This document shows, piece by piece, positions 18,219-26,027 of a stretch of DNA of 64,000 bases (position 1 is its first letter; each line of letters begins with the position of its first letter). The stretch lies in the NCBI RefSeq assembly GCF_015223355.1, contig NZ_JADFFK010000015.1, positions 62,001 through 126,000 of the forward strand. Reading direction: 5' to 3'. Made by a program: the position numbers and the translations under genes. This stretch comes from Salipiger mangrovisoli. GTDB taxonomy: Bacteria > Pseudomonadota > Alphaproteobacteria > Rhodobacterales > Rhodobacteraceae. The notes beneath the pieces were generated by a model, which was not told the DNA's origin, did no database searches, and was given only the letters and a program-made list of their open reading frames with translations.

Positions 18219-18772
18219 CGGGATCTCAGGTCGCTCAGGTCGCGCCGCAGGCGGTCTAGCCCAAGGCGGATACGGGATTTTATCGTCCCCAGCGGCAAGC
18301 CGGTGATCCGGCTGATCTCGCTGTGGGGCAGCTCGTCCATATAGGCGTGACGCAGCGCCTCGGTCTGCTCTGGGCTCAGGTTCCGCAGCGCCGCACGCAG
18401 CTGCGCCGCCTCCTGCGCCATGGCGAGGATCTGCGCGGCATCGGGCTCGGCGCTCTCTGGCTCCTGCACCAGTTCGGGCTCAGGCAGCGGCCTGCGCCGG
18501 TAGAGGTCGATCTGGCGGTTGCGCGCAATGCGGTAGATCCAGGCCGAGGCCTCGGCCCGGTGCGGATCGAACTGCGCAGCCTTGTTCCAGACCGAGAGCA
18601 TCACGTCCTGCACCACGTCCTCGGCACTGCCATCGCGCAGCCCGCTGCGCAGGAGCATCGCCTTGAGCCGCGGCGCGAAGAAATCGAACAGCCGCCCAAA
18701 GGCCTCGCGGTCCCTGGCGTCGCGCACGGCCAGCAGCCATTGCGTCTGTTCGGTTCTCTCGGCAGGCGTCAC
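18215..18772 (-). CDS. rpoE: ECF sigma factor RpoE (ECF11, singlet-oxygen response)
   Basis: The 185-residue sigma factor has region 2 (DREAFGRLFDFFAPRLKAML, VVQDVMLSVWNKAAQFDPHR, AWIYRIARNRQIDLYRR) and region 4 (LSPEQTEALRHAYMDELPHSEI, LPLGTIKSRIRLGLDRLR). I place the start at GTG 18772, six bases after AAGGAG. An ATG 110 bases further up coincides with the predicted transcript start and is rejected. It directs its own operon and the divergent lipid operon. Confidence 0.94.
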   Translation of the reverse strand: MTPAERTEQTQWLLAVRDARDREAFGRLFDFFAPRLKAMLLRSGLRDGSAEDVVQDVMLSVWNKAAQFDPHRAEASAWIYRIARNRQIDLYRRRPLPEPELVQEPESAEPDAAQILAMAQEAAQLRAALRNLSPEQTEALRHAYMDELPHSEISRITGLPLGTIKSRIRLGLDRLRRDLSDLRSR

Positions 18773-18888
18773 GCATGTCTCCTTGCTCTTGCGGCGGTGC
18801 ATCACCATCGAAACGGAGCCCGGCGCTTCCGGCAGGAAGGCGTCGCGCGCTTCGGGCGAGGTGAGGCGACCATCAAGAGACATGTAGA

Positions 18889-18917
18889 AGATACGGCGGC
18901 CAAGACGAAAAGGATCA
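18889..18917 (-). promoter_or_regulatory. RpoE autoregulatory promoter
   Basis: On the minus strand: TGATCC (18917-18912), 17-base spacer, GTATCT (18894-18889). The predicted start of transcription is near 18882, about 110 bases before the GTG start of rpoE. Confidence 0.78.
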
Positions 18918-19039
18918 CCCGCCGAAGGAATTTTCTGCACAGTGCCGGAACGCCGCTGTTTCTTCGCGCCCGGCCAAAGCCGGCAGACGCCCCGCCCGCC
19001 GCAGTCCTGAAGAATTTTTCGCTCGCCGCAAACGCTTGG

Positions 19040-19068
19040 TGATCCATTTGAAATGTCGATGCGTATCG
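19040..19068 (+). promoter_or_regulatory. RpoE promoter of the fatty-acid modification operon
   Basis: TGATCC (19040-19045), 17-base spacer, GTATCG (19063-19068), 34 bases before the GTG start at 19103. Same geometry as the rpoE promoter on the other strand. Confidence 0.78.
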
Positions 19069-19102
19069 ATGCTATGTTCAGTTTTGCCCGGCGGAGGTTT
19101 GC

Positions 19103-20395
19103 GTGGCCCTAGACCTGTCTTTCGGAGTACCCCAGCGCGTCGCGGTGATCGGCGGCGGCATCTCGGGTCTCGCCACCGCCTGGTTGCTGTCGCAGCGTTG
19201 CCGCGTCACCCTCTACGAGGCCGCGCCGAAGCTTGGAGGTCATGCCCGTACGGTCGTGGCCGGCCGCTACGGCGACCAGCCGGTCGATACCGGCTTCATC
19301 GTCTTCAACTATGCCAACTACCCGCATCTGACCGCGCTGTTCCGCGACCTCGACGTGCCGGTCCAGCGCAGCGACATGAGCTTCGGTGTCTCGCTCGATG
19401 GCGGGAAACTTGAATACGCGCTACGCTCCGGCAATGCGCTCTTCGGCCAACGCAGCAACCTCGCGCGGCCCGGCTTCTACGCGATGATCCGCGACATCCT
19501 GCGGTTCAACCAGCAGGCCGAGGCGGTGGCCGAGGCGCGGCCAAATGCCTCGATCTCCGACCTGCTCGATGTCATGCGCCTCGGACCCGCCTTCCGCGAG
19601 CGCTATCTCTACCCGATCTGCGGCGCGATCTGGTCCACCCCCTCGACGCGCATCGGCGATTTTCCGGCCCGGGCACTGATGCGTTTCCTGCGCAATCACG
19701 CCCTGCTTACCGCGGGCGGACAGCACCAGTGGTGGACCGTCTCTGGCGGCAGCCAGAGCTACGTGAGCCGGCTCTCGTCTGCGCTTGAAACGCGGCAGGT
19801 CGCGCTGCGCCCCGGCACGCCGGTAAGGCAGGTGACGCGCGATGCGCGGCATGTGCAGGTGGTGACCGACGGCGCACCGCCCGAGACCTATGACCAGGTC
19901 GTCTTTGCCTGCCACGCCGACGTCGCCCTGTCGCTGCTCGCAGCGCCCAGCGCCGCCGAACGCCGCGCCCTCGGGGCGGTGAAGTTCCAGGACAACCACG
20001 CCGTGCTGCACCGTGACACGAGGCTCATGCCAGACCGCCGCCGTTGCTGGAGTTCCTGGGTCTTCCGCACCGAACCCGGTGCAGCCGCCGATCTGCCGGT
20101 GGGCGTGACCTACTGGATGAACCGCTTGCAGGGCATTCCCGACAGCGATCCGATGTTCGTCACGCTCAACCCTCAGCGCGATATCCCGGACGAGCTGATC
20201 TACGACCGGAATACGTTCCGCCACCCGGTCTTCGATCTGAGCGCACTCGACGCCCAAGGCAAGATCGCGGCCCTCCAGGGGCAGAACCGCAGCTGGTACG
20301 CCGGAGCCTGGCTGCGCAACGGTTTCCACGAGGATGGCTTCGCCAGCGCCGTGCGCGTCGCCCGGCAGTTGCTGCCCACCGCGGTGGCGGCATGA
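19103..20395 (+). CDS. FAD/NAD(P)-binding amine-oxidase-like protein of lipid modification
   Basis: The 430-residue flavoprotein has the FAD fold GGGISGLATAWLLS at the N-terminus (about 15-28), followed by the second glycine motif and GGHARTVV. Such proteins sit next to CFA synthases in many bacteria. In R. sphaeroides, a related RpoE-controlled operon supplies enzymes for making furan fatty acids on phospholipids, and the desaturation step is a plausible role here; this is from memory of the pathway, not proven from the sequence. The GTG start follows GGAGG. Overlaps the next gene by 4 bases. Confidence 0.82.
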   Translation: MALDLSFGVPQRVAVIGGGISGLATAWLLSQRCRVTLYEAAPKLGGHARTVVAGRYGDQPVDTGFIVFNYANYPHLTALFRDLDVPVQRSDMSFGVSLDGGKLEYALRSGNALFGQRSNLARPGFYAMIRDILRFNQQAEAVAEARPNASISDLLDVMRLGPAFRERYLYPICGAIWSTPSTRIGDFPARALMRFLRNHALLTAGGQHQWWTVSGGSQSYVSRLSSALETRQVALRPGTPVRQVTRDARHVQVVTDGAPPETYDQVVFACHADVALSLLAAPSAAERRALGAVKFQDNHAVLHRDTRLMPDRRRCWSSWVFRTEPGAAADLPVGVTYWMNRLQGIPDSDPMFVTLNPQRDIPDELIYDRNTFRHPVFDLSALDAQGKIAALQGQNRSWYAGAWLRNGFHEDGFASAVRVARQLLPTAVAA

Positions 20396-21168
20396 GCGCC
20401 AGCCTCGCGGCCCTGCTCGACGGCGGCGAGATGCTGCATATGCCCGCCCGCGTAACCCATGCGCGGCGCGGCGGCATCCGGCACGCGTTTGCCTATGGCG
20501 TGGACTACCTGCTGCTCGCCCCCGAACGGGTCACGCCATGCGCCCTGTTCTCGCACAACCGCTTCAACATTTTCGCGCTGCATGACCGGGACCACGGCGG
20601 GCCGCGGGGCTCGGGCACCGGCGCGGCCTGGGCGCGGTCGATTTTCGCGAGAGCCGGGCTGACCGATGTCACCGTCGCGCTGATGACCCAGCCGCGCTTT
20701 CTGGGCTACTGGTTCAGCCCGGTCTCGTTCTGGCTGGCGCTGCGCGGAGACGATCTGCTGGCGGTGATCGCGGAGGTCAACAACACCTTCGGCCAACGCC
20801 ACAGCTACCTGTGCTGTCATCCCGGCTTTCCCCCGATCACCCCGAGCGACGTGTTGACCGCCACCAAGGTTTTCCACGTCTCGCCCTTCCAGGATGTGCG
20901 CGGCACATACCATTTCCGCTTCTCGCTCAGCCCCGTCAGCGCCGCCATCGCGATTCGCCAGGTCGACGGTTCGGAGGGGCTTGTCGCGACGATGCGCGGA
21001 GACCTTTCCCGCGCCACGCCGCTGCGGCTCCTGCGCGCCGCGCTCAAACGCCCCGGTGGCGCGCTGCGCGTGATTGTGCTCATCTACTGGAATGCGCTCC
21101 GTCTGAAACTCAAGGGAGCCGGATACCGTCCGCTCCCCTCTCCGCCCGATCAAGAGGTCAGCCGATGA
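20392..21168 (+). CDS. DUF1365 protein, lipid-modification operon
   Basis: The 258-residue protein matches DUF1365: residues HARRGGIRHAFAYGVDYLL, then QPRFLGYWFSPVSFWLAL, EVNNTFGQRHSYL and KVFHVSPFQDVRGTYHF. No cofactor motif is recognisable. DUF1365 genes nearly always lie between an FAD oxidoreductase and a CFA-type methylase, as here, with ATGA overlaps on both sides. It probably acts on methylated acyl chains of phospholipids; the exact step is inferred from context. Confidence 0.88.
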   Translation: MSASLAALLDGGEMLHMPARVTHARRGGIRHAFAYGVDYLLLAPERVTPCALFSHNRFNIFALHDRDHGGPRGSGTGAAWARSIFARAGLTDVTVALMTQPRFLGYWFSPVSFWLALRGDDLLAVIAEVNNTFGQRHSYLCCHPGFPPITPSDVLTATKVFHVSPFQDVRGTYHFRFSLSPVSAAIAIRQVDGSEGLVATMRGDLSRATPLRLLRAALKRPGGALRVIVLIYWNALRLKLKGAGYRPLPSPPDQEVSR

Positions 21169-22340
21169 TCCTACCCGTCACCGCTTTCATGAAACGCCGC
21201 TTCCTGTCGACGCTGGAGCGCATCGAACACGGGCAGCTCACGCTGATCACCCCCGAGGGCACGCGCCACCGCTTCGGCGACCACGGACCCGAGGCGGACA
21301 TGCATGTGCTCGACTGGGCCCTGCTTCCGGCGCTGGCGGCGCGCGGCGAAGTGGCCCTCGGCGAGACCTACGTGGCCGGACTCTGGCACAGTTCAAGCCC
21401 CGAGCGGCTGTTGCGGCTGGCGCTCGAAAACCTCGATGCGGTCGAACATTACGTAACCCCGGGCCCCCTCGCGCGGCTGAAGTTCCGGCTGGTCGATCGG
21501 GTGCTCCGCGCCAACAGCCTCCGGGGCTCGTCGAAGAACATCCGCGCGCATTACGACGTGGGCAACGAGTTCTACCAGCTCTGGCTCGATCCGGGGATGA
21601 CCTATTCCTCGGCGCTCTTTGCCGAGGGCGAGGGTGACGACGCCCTGCCCCACGCGCAGGACCGCAAGTACGATCGCATCCTGTCGCGGCTGAACGAGGC
21701 TCCTTCGGTGCTGGAGATCGGCTGCGGCTGGGGCGGCTTCGCCGAACGCGCGGCGGAACAGGGCCGCAGTGTCACCGGCATCACCCTCTCGCCCAGCCAG
21801 AAGGGCTATGCCGACGCGCGGCTCGATGGGCGGGCGGATATCCGGTTGCAGGACTACCGCTCCGTGCAAGGTCGATTCGCCAACATCGTCTCGATCGAGA
21901 TGATCGAGGCGGTGGGCGAACGCTACTGGCCGGTCTATTTCGCCGCGCTCAAGGACCGGCTGGCCGAAGGCGGCCGCGCCGTGTTGCAGGCGATCACCGT
22001 GCAGGACGCCGAGTTCTCGCTCTACCGCAAGCGCACCGACTTTATCCGCCAGCATACCTTTCCGGGCGGGATGTTGCCCTGCAATGCGGTGCTGGCACGC
22101 GAGGCAGCCAAGGCCGGACTGGTGCTGCGCGAAAGCTTCGCCTTCGGGCAGGACTATGCGCGCACCTGCCGCATTTGGCGCGAGGGGCTGCTGCGCCAGC
22201 GCCGCCGCATCGAGGGACTGGGCTACGGCGAGACCTTCCTGCGCAGCTGGCAGTTCTATCTCGACGCCTGCGCGGCGACCTTCGCGAGCGGGCGCACCGA
22301 TGTGGTGCAGGTCGAGCTTCGGCACGCTGGAGAGGGCTGA
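21165..22340 (+). CDS. cfaA: Cyclopropane-fatty-acyl-phospholipid synthase family methyltransferase
   Basis: The 391-residue SAM-dependent methylase has the substrate-binding N-terminal domain and then NIRAHYDVGNEFYQLWLDP, the SAM loop VLEIGCGWGGFAERAAE, GITLSPSQ and the late FRLRYRRR-type region seen as CRIWREGLLRQRRR. It methylates double bonds of unsaturated phospholipid acyl chains, giving cyclopropane or 11-methyl products. It is a known type of RpoE target. It overlaps the DUF1365 stop by 4 bases, so the three genes form one translationally coupled unit. Confidence 0.93.
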   Translation: MILPVTAFMKRRFLSTLERIEHGQLTLITPEGTRHRFGDHGPEADMHVLDWALLPALAARGEVALGETYVAGLWHSSSPERLLRLALENLDAVEHYVTPGPLARLKFRLVDRVLRANSLRGSSKNIRAHYDVGNEFYQLWLDPGMTYSSALFAEGEGDDALPHAQDRKYDRILSRLNEAPSVLEIGCGWGGFAERAAEQGRSVTGITLSPSQKGYADARLDGRADIRLQDYRSVQGRFANIVSIEMIEAVGERYWPVYFAALKDRLAEGGRAVLQAITVQDAEFSLYRKRTDFIRQHTFPGGMLPCNAVLAREAAKAGLVLRESFAFGQDYARTCRIWREGLLRQRRRIEGLGYGETFLRSWQFYLDACAATFASGRTDVVQVELRHAGEG

Positions 22341-22463
22341 AGCCGTGGCAGCGCCACGGTTTTTACCCACATGAGGCCCCATTTTCGCCCCAGTCCGCCG
22401 ATACGGCTTGGCGCTACGGGAGCAGGACGCGCCCCGGTATTCATACCGCTCGAGGAGCCTGAC

Positions 22464-22814
22464 ATGTTGCGCAAGATTGGACTCTCCCTGCTGTGTCTGG
22501 CCGGCAGCACCGCGCCGCTCGCCGCTGCCGATCAGGTGGTGATGCTGATGGGTCTCGGCTATTTCCCCGATGAGATCTACGTCTCGGTCGGCGATGTGGT
22601 CACCTTCGTGAACGATTCCGCGGTGCCCATGTCCGCCACCGCCAGCGATGCGACATGGGATTCCGGGGTGCTAGAACCCGGCGAAAGCTACGCGCTGCAG
22701 GTGACGGAAGGAATGCAGAGCGCCTTCGGTGACACCTACAACTCAGAAAGCACCGCCGCCGGGCTCATCGACTACGTGAACCCTGCGCCGCTGGAGCTCG
22801 AGAACAACTTCTGA
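22464..22814 (+). CDS. Secreted cupredoxin-fold protein without copper ligands
   Basis: The 116-residue protein begins with a signal peptide (MLRKIGLSLLCLAGSTAPLA, cleavage near AAA-DQ). The rest has cupredoxin-like strands: FPDEIYVSVGDVVTFVNDS, then WDSGVLEPGESYALQVTEG. The usual first His after FVN is replaced (AVPMSA), the mature part has no Cys or His at all, and the C-H-M loop is absent. It therefore cannot bind type-1 copper in the normal way. AGGAG precedes the ATG. It is 123 bases after cfaA and may be read from the same RpoE promoter. Confidence 0.7.
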   Translation: MLRKIGLSLLCLAGSTAPLAAADQVVMLMGLGYFPDEIYVSVGDVVTFVNDSAVPMSATASDATWDSGVLEPGESYALQVTEGMQSAFGDTYNSESTAAGLIDYVNPAPLELENNF

Positions 22815-22820
22815 CCCGAC

Positions 22821-23480
22821 TCAGATCGGCTCGATCAGTTCGGGCCCCTCGGCCCGGTTCGAATTCACCCTCGGGTCCACCCTGTGCAGCTTCAGCGACC
22901 CCTCGGGTGCCGGCTGCATGAGCTTTGACGCGCCGAGACCCTCCTCGCCCAACCAGAGCCCCCAATCCTCCTGACTGACGATCACCGGCATCCGGTGATG
23001 CACCGCCGCCATTTCGGTGTTCGCCTCGGTGGTGACGATGGCGCAGGTTCGGAAGGCTTGCCCATCGCGCTCCCAGTCCTGCCAGACCCCGGCCAAGGCG
23101 AGCACCTCGCCCGCCACCGGCGCGATGTACCACGGCAGGCGCTTGCCATCCTCGGTCTTGGTCCATTCGTAGAAGCCGCTCGCCGGGATCAGGCAGCGGC
23201 GCGCGCGGCAGGCGGCACGGAAGGCGGGTTTCTCGGCGATCGTCTCGGCACGGGCGTTGATCAGCAGCGGGCCGTCATTGGGGGCCTTGTACCATTGCGG
23301 AATAAACCCCCAGCGCATCGCGACCAGCAGCCGCGTGCCGTCCTCCGAGCGGACCACGTGCACGTCGTTTGTCGGGCAGACGTTGTAGTTCGGGACATGC
23401 GGCAAATCATTGCCGGGCATGGCCTCGAAGATCTTGGCCATGGCATCATCGGGAAGGGTGACCGCAAAACGTCCGCACAT
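22821..23480 (-). CDS. SOS-response-associated peptidase family protein (SRAP, YedK/HMCES)
   Basis: The 219-residue protein crosslinks to abasic sites in single-stranded DNA through the catalytic Cys2, exposed once Met1 is removed (MCGRFAVTLP). Other conserved features are the Asn and Arg in LLINARAETI, the active-site Glu in IPASGFYEWTK and the His in VHHRMPVIV. Length is typical. It faces the cupredoxin-like gene with 6 bases between stops and is read toward it. Confidence 0.94.
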   Translation of the reverse strand: MCGRFAVTLPDDAMAKIFEAMPGNDLPHVPNYNVCPTNDVHVVRSEDGTRLLVAMRWGFIPQWYKAPNDGPLLINARAETIAEKPAFRAACRARRCLIPASGFYEWTKTEDGKRLPWYIAPVAGEVLALAGVWQDWERDGQAFRTCAIVTTEANTEMAAVHHRMPVIVSQEDWGLWLGEEGLGASKLMQPAPEGSLKLHRVDPRVNSNRAEGPELIEPI

Positions 23481-23520
23481 GGGGGTCAGAGTAGCGCGGC
23501 ACGCGGCGCGCGCCAGCCCC

Positions 23521-24066
23521 TCAGATCTCGCGCCACTCCCCCGGAGGGATGCCGTCGAGCGTCCATGTCCCTACCGCCCAGCGGACCAGCCGCAGGCAGG
23601 GCAGCCCCACGTGCGCCGTCATCCGCCGCACCTGCCGGTTGCGCCCCTCGGTGATCTTCAGCTCGATCCACGCGTCCGGCACGGACTTGCGGAAGCGCAC
23701 CGGCGGGGTGCGCGGCCAGAGCTCGGGCTCGGGGATCAGCCGCGCCTCGGCCGGGCGGGTCATGCCGTCCTTCAGCTCGACGCCCTTGCGCAGCTGCGCG
23801 AGCTGCGCGTCGGTCGGACTGCCCTCGACCTGCACGAGGTAGGTCTTTGGCTGCTTGAACTTGGGGCTCGAGATGCGCGCCTGCAACTTGCCGTCGTCGG
23901 TGAGCACCAGCAGCCCCTCGCTGTCACGATCGAGGCGGCCGGCGGGATAGACGCCCGGCACCTGCACGTAGGTCGACAGCGTCTCGCGCGGGCTGCCCTC
24001 GGTGCCCTTGTCGGTGAATTGAGAAAGCACGTTGAACGGCTTGTTGAGAAGGATCACGCGGGCCAT
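23521..24066 (-). CDS. 23S rRNA pseudouridine synthase, RluE-type RsuA family
   Basis: The 181-residue enzyme lacks the S4 domain and is close to RluE. The catalytic aspartate lies in YPAGRLDRDSEGLL; ARISSPKFKQPKTYLVQVEG and EGRNRQVRRMTAHVGLPCLRLVR are the other signatures. It isomerises a uridine in 23S rRNA (U2457 in E. coli RluE). The start at 24066 lies one base before the tadA stop, so it is translated in tandem with tadA. Confidence 0.9.
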   Translation of the reverse strand: MARVILLNKPFNVLSQFTDKGTEGSPRETLSTYVQVPGVYPAGRLDRDSEGLLVLTDDGKLQARISSPKFKQPKTYLVQVEGSPTDAQLAQLRKGVELKDGMTRPAEARLIPEPELWPRTPPVRFRKSVPDAWIELKITEGRNRQVRRMTAHVGLPCLRLVRWAVGTWTLDGIPPGEWREI

Positions 24067-24067
24067 C

Positions 24068-24523
24068 TCAAACTTCCCTGCGCGCGGCGAAGAAGTCCTT
24101 GAGCAGCGCCTCGGACTCGGGCGCGGCGAGCCCGTCGTAGACCTCGGGGACGTGGTGGCACTGCGGATGCGCGTAGACCCGCGCCCCCTGCGCCACGCCG
24201 CCGGACTTGGGGTCCGACGCCCCGTAGTAGAGCCGCCGGATGCGGGCAAAGGAAATCGCCGCGGCGCACATCGGGCATGGCTCCAGCGTCACGTAGAGAT
24301 CATGGTCCGGCAGCCGTTCAGAGCCGAGCGCGGCGCAGGCGGCGCGCAGGGCCAGAACCTCGGCATGGGCGGTGGGATCGTTCAGCTCGCGGGTGCGGTT
24401 ACCGGCCGAGGCCAGCACCTCGCCCGAAGGCGAGACGATGACGGCGCCCACCGGCACCTCGCCGCGGGCGGCGGCGGCGCGCGCCTCGGCAAGTGCCTGA
24501 TCCATGTGAGAGCGAAATTTCAT
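24068..24523 (-). CDS. tadA: tRNA-specific adenosine deaminase
   Basis: The 151-residue zinc deaminase converts A34 to inosine in tRNA-Arg(ACG); that tRNA is encoded in this window at 44934. The zinc ligand and proton shuttle are H53-A-E55, and the other ligands are C83 and C86 in PCPMC. Start at ATG 24523; an internal ATG at 24505 is possible. A much longer minus-strand open frame running through the neighbouring RluB gene is not part of it. Confidence 0.95.
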   Translation of the reverse strand: MKFRSHMDQALAEARAAAARGEVPVGAVIVSPSGEVLASAGNRTRELNDPTAHAEVLALRAACAALGSERLPDHDLYVTLEPCPMCAAAISFARIRRLYYGASDPKSGGVAQGARVYAHPQCHHVPEVYDGLAAPESEALLKDFFAARREV

Positions 24524-24601
24524 GCCTGCGGGCTTAGCGCGAAGCGCGGCGCTTGGCGAGTCGGCTTCCCCCGGCCCCGTCGATGCAGTATGGCAACAGG
24601 C

Positions 24602-25882
24602 ATGAGCAAACCCCCGTCGCGCCCCGCCAAACCCTCCGGTCCCAAGTCCCGTGCCAGCACGGGTCAGAAGGCTGGCCCCAAAGCCGGTTTCAAGTCCGGC
24701 GCGAAGCCCGACTTCAGGTCCGGACCGAAGGCGGAAGGCGGCGCACGCGGTGCGAAGCCCGAGGGCAAAACGTTCGGCAAACCAGCCGGTAAGCCCGAGG
24801 GCAAGACGTTCGGCAAACCTGCCGGCAAAGCCGAGGGCAAGACGTTCGGCAAACCAGCCGGCAAAGCCGAGGGCAAGTCGTTCGGAAAGCCAGCCGGTAA
24901 ACCCGAGGGCAAGTCGTTCGGAAAGCCCGCGGGCAAGCCGAAGGGCCGCGGCATCGTCCGGGACGAGGCGGACTATGCCAGCGCCCCACGCGGCGGCTTC
25001 AAGCCCGGTGGCAAGCCGGGCGGCAGACCCGGCCCCCGCGGCGCCAAGCCCGGACCGAAACCCGCGCCCGAACCGCGCCCGACGGGAACTCCGATCGCCA
25101 CCGAGGACGGACGTATTGCCAAGGTGCTCGCCCGCGCCGGTGTCGCGAGCCGACGCGAAGCGGAAAAGATGATCGAGGAGGGCCGCATCTCGGTGAACGG
25201 CAAGGTGATCGAGAGCCCCGCGCTCAACGTCACGGCCAAGGACCGTATTACTGTTGACGGCGTGCCGCTGGCCCCGCCAGAGGCGCCGCGCATCTGGCTC
25301 TATCACAAACCCGTCGGCCTGGTGACCACCACCAGTGACGAGAAGGGCCGCGAGACGATCTTCGACAAGCTGCCGCCCGAATTGCCGCGGGTGATGAGCA
25401 TTGGCCGGCTCGACCTCAACTCCGAGGGGCTGCTGCTGCTGACCAACGACGGCGGCATCAAGCGCAAGCTCGAGCTGCCCTCGACCGGCTGGCTGCGAAA
25501 GTACCGCGTGCGGGTGAACGGATCGCCTACCGAGGACATGCTGAAACCCTTGCGCGCGGGCATCATGGTGGATGGCCAGAAGTTCCAGCCGATGGAGGTT
25601 ACCCTCGATCGCCAGCAGGGCGCCAACGCCTGGCTGACCGTCGGTCTGCGCGAGGGCAAGAATCGCGAGATTCGCCGCGCCATGGCCGACATCGGATTGA
25701 CGGTGAACCGGCTGATCCGCGTCTCCTACGGTCCGTTCCAGCTGGGCGACCTGAAAGAGGGCGAGGTACAGGAACTGCGCCCCAAGATCGTGCGTGACCA
25801 GCTTGGCCTTGAAGGCGCGAAGCCCGACAAGCCTGAGCCGAACCGCCAGCGGCGCGGCGGCCCCGCCAAGAAACGCCCGTAA
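24602..25882 (+). CDS. rluB: 23S rRNA pseudouridine synthase RluB-like with basic repeat tail
   Basis: The 426-residue protein has an unusual N-terminus of about 155 residues rich in Lys/Gly/Pro, including five 12-residue repeats. Then comes an S4 RNA-binding domain (GRIAKVLARAGVASRREAEKMI), the catalytic domain with the active Asp in IGRLDLNSEGLLLL, and EGKNREIRRAMADIGLTVNRL. RluB makes pseudouridine 2605 in 23S rRNA. The tail probably adds RNA affinity. The start could also be ATG 24590; neither has a strong ribosome-binding site. Confidence 0.9.
   Translation: MSKPPSRPAKPSGPKSRASTGQKAGPKAGFKSGAKPDFRSGPKAEGGARGAKPEGKTFGKPAGKPEGKTFGKPAGKAEGKTFGKPAGKAEGKSFGKPAGKPEGKSFGKPAGKPKGRGIVRDEADYASAPRGGFKPGGKPGGRPGPRGAKPGPKPAPEPRPTGTPIATEDGRIAKVLARAGVASRREAEKMIEEGRISVNGKVIESPALNVTAKDRITVDGVPLAPPEAPRIWLYHKPVGLVTTTSDEKGRETIFDKLPPELPRVMSIGRLDLNSEGLLLLTNDGGIKRKLELPSTGWLRKYRVRVNGSPTEDMLKPLRAGIMVDGQKFQPMEVTLDRQQGANAWLTVGLREGKNREIRRAMADIGLTVNRLIRVSYGPFQLGDLKEGEVQELRPKIVRDQLGLEGAKPDKPEPNRQRRGGPAKKRP
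24761..24940 (+). repeat. Five tandem 36-bp repeats inside rluB
   Basis: Five in-frame direct copies of a 36-bp unit beginning GAGGGCAA encode the dodecamer EGK(T/S)FGKPAGK(P/A). Copies differ mostly at third codon positions and one Thr/Ser swap, with copies 1-3 and 4-5 forming two subtypes, which suggests two expansion steps. The number of copies is likely to vary between strains. Confidence 0.95.
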
Positions 25883-25905
25883 CACCCGCAAAGAGGGCGG
25901 CGCGC

Positions 25906-25939
25906 GGGCGATATCGCCCAAATCGGGTCAATTTTGACC
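25906..25939. promoter_or_regulatory. Two inverted repeats upstream of the TelA-type operon
   Basis: GGGCGATATCGCCC (25906-25919), a perfect 14-base palindrome, may terminate or separate rluB. Seven bases later GGTCAA-TT-TTGACC (25926-25939) is a perfect 6+6 repeat whose right arm could double as a -35 box. It lies 88 bases before the first gene of the operon. A regulator site is plausible but unproven. Confidence 0.4.
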
Positions 25940-26027
25940 TAATGCGCCGTTAACACTCAAGAAGTTTTCATGGATTGGGCAGGTTGACGCCCTCATTTCG
26001 CCCGGTTTCAGCGACATTCATCAGGGT

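Larger units (their letters stand above)
18773..19102. other. Divergent intergenic region between rpoE and the lipid operon
   Basis: 330 bases without a gene. It holds two outward-facing RpoE-type promoters, leftward at 18889-18917 and rightward at 19040-19068, and the 5' leader of rpoE. Between them there is no further clear operator. A short open frame in line with rpoE runs through the leader but would begin at the transcript start. Confidence 0.75.

Noticed and set aside
18773-18883. A longer RpoE starting at the ATG at 18883
   Set aside because: That ATG falls at the predicted transcript start of the RpoE promoter, while GTG 18772 has AAGGAG at good spacing and gives the usual N-terminal length.
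24761-24940. Regular 36-bp repeats as a CRISPR array
   Set aside because: The units are directly adjacent with no spacers, stay in frame and encode a peptide repeat inside rluB. No cas genes are present.
24068-25921. A 617-codon minus-strand frame that would make TadA a long fusion protein
   Set aside because: Only its last 151 codons encode TadA. The rest runs antisense through rluB and its repeats, and TadA is normally about 150 residues.
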